In this document: positions 63,262-64,000 of the stretch, piece after piece
How positions within the stretch are numbered: position 1 is the stretch's first letter
Layout of the letters: each line of letters opens with the position of its first letter
Assembly: GCA_026418415.1 (NCBI GenBank)
Contig: JAOABK010000006.1
Coordinates: 1 to 64,000 of the forward strand
Reading direction: 5' to 3'
From: Pseudomonadota bacterium
GTDB lineage: Bacteria; CALINM01
DNA length: 64,000 bases
Program-made: the position numbers and the translations under genes
The notes under the pieces: generated by a model
Databases searched by the model: none
The model's input: the letters and a program-made list of their open reading frames with translations, nothing else
Told to the model about the DNA's origin: nothing

Positions 63262-64000
63262 ATGAGGATAATTGCATACGGTGCAGTCGAAGGTGTAACT
63301 GGTTCTTGCTTTTTATTAGAGCATGAAGAATGTAAGATTCTCGTAGATTGCGGCCTTTTTCAGGGAGATTTTGATAGTACAGATCAAGAATTTCCTTTTA
63401 ATGCCAGTAAAATAGATTTTGTTATTATCACACACGCACATTTAGACCATATTGGCAGAATACCCCTTCTCATTAAAAGAGGCTTTAAAGGTAAAATAAT
63501 CTGTACAAAAGCAACTTTTGAGTTAGGCAGGCTTATGCTAATTGATGCTGCAAAAGTAATGTATGAAGATTATTTGGTAAAATCAAGAAAAGCTGAAAGA
63601 AGAGGGGAATCTGTCAATCCACCTTTATATACAGAAGATGATATTATTGAAAGTTACGATTATTTTAAAACTGTTGAGTATAAAGAAACCATGCGCTTAA
63701 ATAAAAACATTACCTTTACATTGAAAGATGCTGGACATATACTTGGTTCATCTTATATTCAGTTTTCAATCCATGAAGGAGGTAAAGAAAAGAAAATAAT
63801 TTTCTCAGGTGATCTTGGTAACAGAAATAAACCCATTGTTAGAAATCCTTCACCACCTGATGATGGAGAAACAGTTTTTATCGAAGCAACTTATGGAGAT
63901 AGAGAACATAAGAAATTTGACGAATCTAAAAGAGAGCTTAAGGAAGCTATAGATTATGCTTTTAAAAATAATGGAAATGTGATAATTCCTACTTTTGCGC
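63262..64000 (+). CDS. beta-CASP metallo-beta-lactamase RNase/nuclease, 3' end outside the window
   Basis: The coding region runs off the window after about 246 residues. It begins MRIIAYGAVEGVTGSCFLLE, a start typical of CPSF73/YSH1-like MBL-fold RNA exonucleases. The metal motif THAHLDHIGRIP, the segment FKDAGHILGSS-like (LKDAGHILGSSYIQF) and FSGDLGNRNKPIV are clear. The beta-CASP domain should lie downstream. The likely role is RNA processing or decay. No ribosome binding site precedes the ATG. It is divergent from ntrY. Confidence 0.88.
   Translation, partial: MRIIAYGAVEGVTGSCFLLEHEECKILVDCGLFQGDFDSTDQEFPFNASKIDFVIITHAHLDHIGRIPLLIKRGFKGKIICTKATFELGRLMLIDAAKVMYEDYLVKSRKAERRGESVNPPLYTEDDIIESYDYFKTVEYKETMRLNKNITFTLKDAGHILGSSYIQFSIHEGGKEKKIIFSGDLGNRNKPIVRNPSPPDDGETVFIEATYGDREHKKFDESKRELKEAIDYAFKNNGNVIIPTFA

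Overview
The window is a gene-dense stretch of a low-G+C (about one third by eye) Gram-negative (diderm) chromosome. The Gram-negative call rests on a near-complete lipid A/LPS block, BamA, OmpH, Lol and Lpt genes, and a secretin. The gene content, including recO-glyQ-glyS-ppdK and an MSHA-like pilus operon next to LPS genes, fits an anaerobe related to Deferribacterota, with Desulfuromonadia-like lineages as the alternative. That placement is inference from gene order and composition; no 16S or marker search was possible. I found no tRNA, rRNA, CRISPR array, insertion sequence, prophage or composition break.

Layout. 1-738: the 3' part of a FecR-domain protein. 828-5891: biotin carboxylase and biotin carrier subunits, a large protein with a class III cyclase-like domain, and a beta-hydroxyacid dehydrogenase. 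5931-7881: roadblock-like protein, ftsY and a LOG-family hydrolase. 8049-17130: radical SAM protein, lepA, lepB, lysS, lolC-type permease, lolD and bamA. 17160-28297: ompH, lpxD, fabZ, lpxA, a Gfo/Idh/MocA oxidoreductase, lpxB, msbA, a DUF374 acyltransferase, waaA, lpxK, gmhB, a Trm112-like protein and waaF. 28298-32169: a membrane lipid/glycan module (PAP2-GT83 fusion, GT2 glycosyltransferase, flippase-like protein). 32211-43851: a type IV pilus/MSHA-like operon (pilin, TPR membrane protein, four minor pilins, a secreted repeat protein, ExeA/MshM-type ATPase, TPR protein, PilM/N/O/P-like proteins, secretin). 43848-48322 (minus): branched-chain amino acid ABC transporter. 48337-50079 (minus): B12-binding radical SAM protein. 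50165-53264: lptC, lptA, lptB, rpoN. 53327-63216 (minus): ntrY-like kinase, ntrX-like regulator, recO, glyQ, glyS, ppdK. 63262-64000: the 5' part of a beta-CASP metallo-beta-lactamase RNase/nuclease.

How the genes work together. Most of the plus strand from 8 to 32 kb builds the outer membrane: lipid A synthesis, Kdo and heptose addition, flipping by MsbA, lipoprotein release by Lol, beta-barrel insertion by BamA, then a module that could decorate lipid A. The Lpt genes at 50 kb move LPS outward and lie with rpoN in one operon. The pilus operon carries the structural, alignment and secretin parts but no extension ATPase, platform protein or prepilin peptidase, which must lie elsewhere.

Most notable observations. 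(1) Six transcription units have a sigma70-type promoter whose -10 element ends 8-10 nt before an AUG that lacks a Shine-Dalgarno sequence, implying leaderless mRNAs. (2) The NtrX-like regulator has lost the GAFTGA loop, the Walker B acidic pair and the arginine-finger segment, so it cannot be a normal sigma54 activator. (3) A TPR membrane protein in the pilus operon has an intact N-terminus that can only begin at a non-canonical codon, most likely AUA at 32728. (4) A hairpin with a U-tract lies between the transporter's binding-protein gene and its permease genes. (5) A PAP2 phosphatase is fused to an ArnT-like glycosyltransferase.
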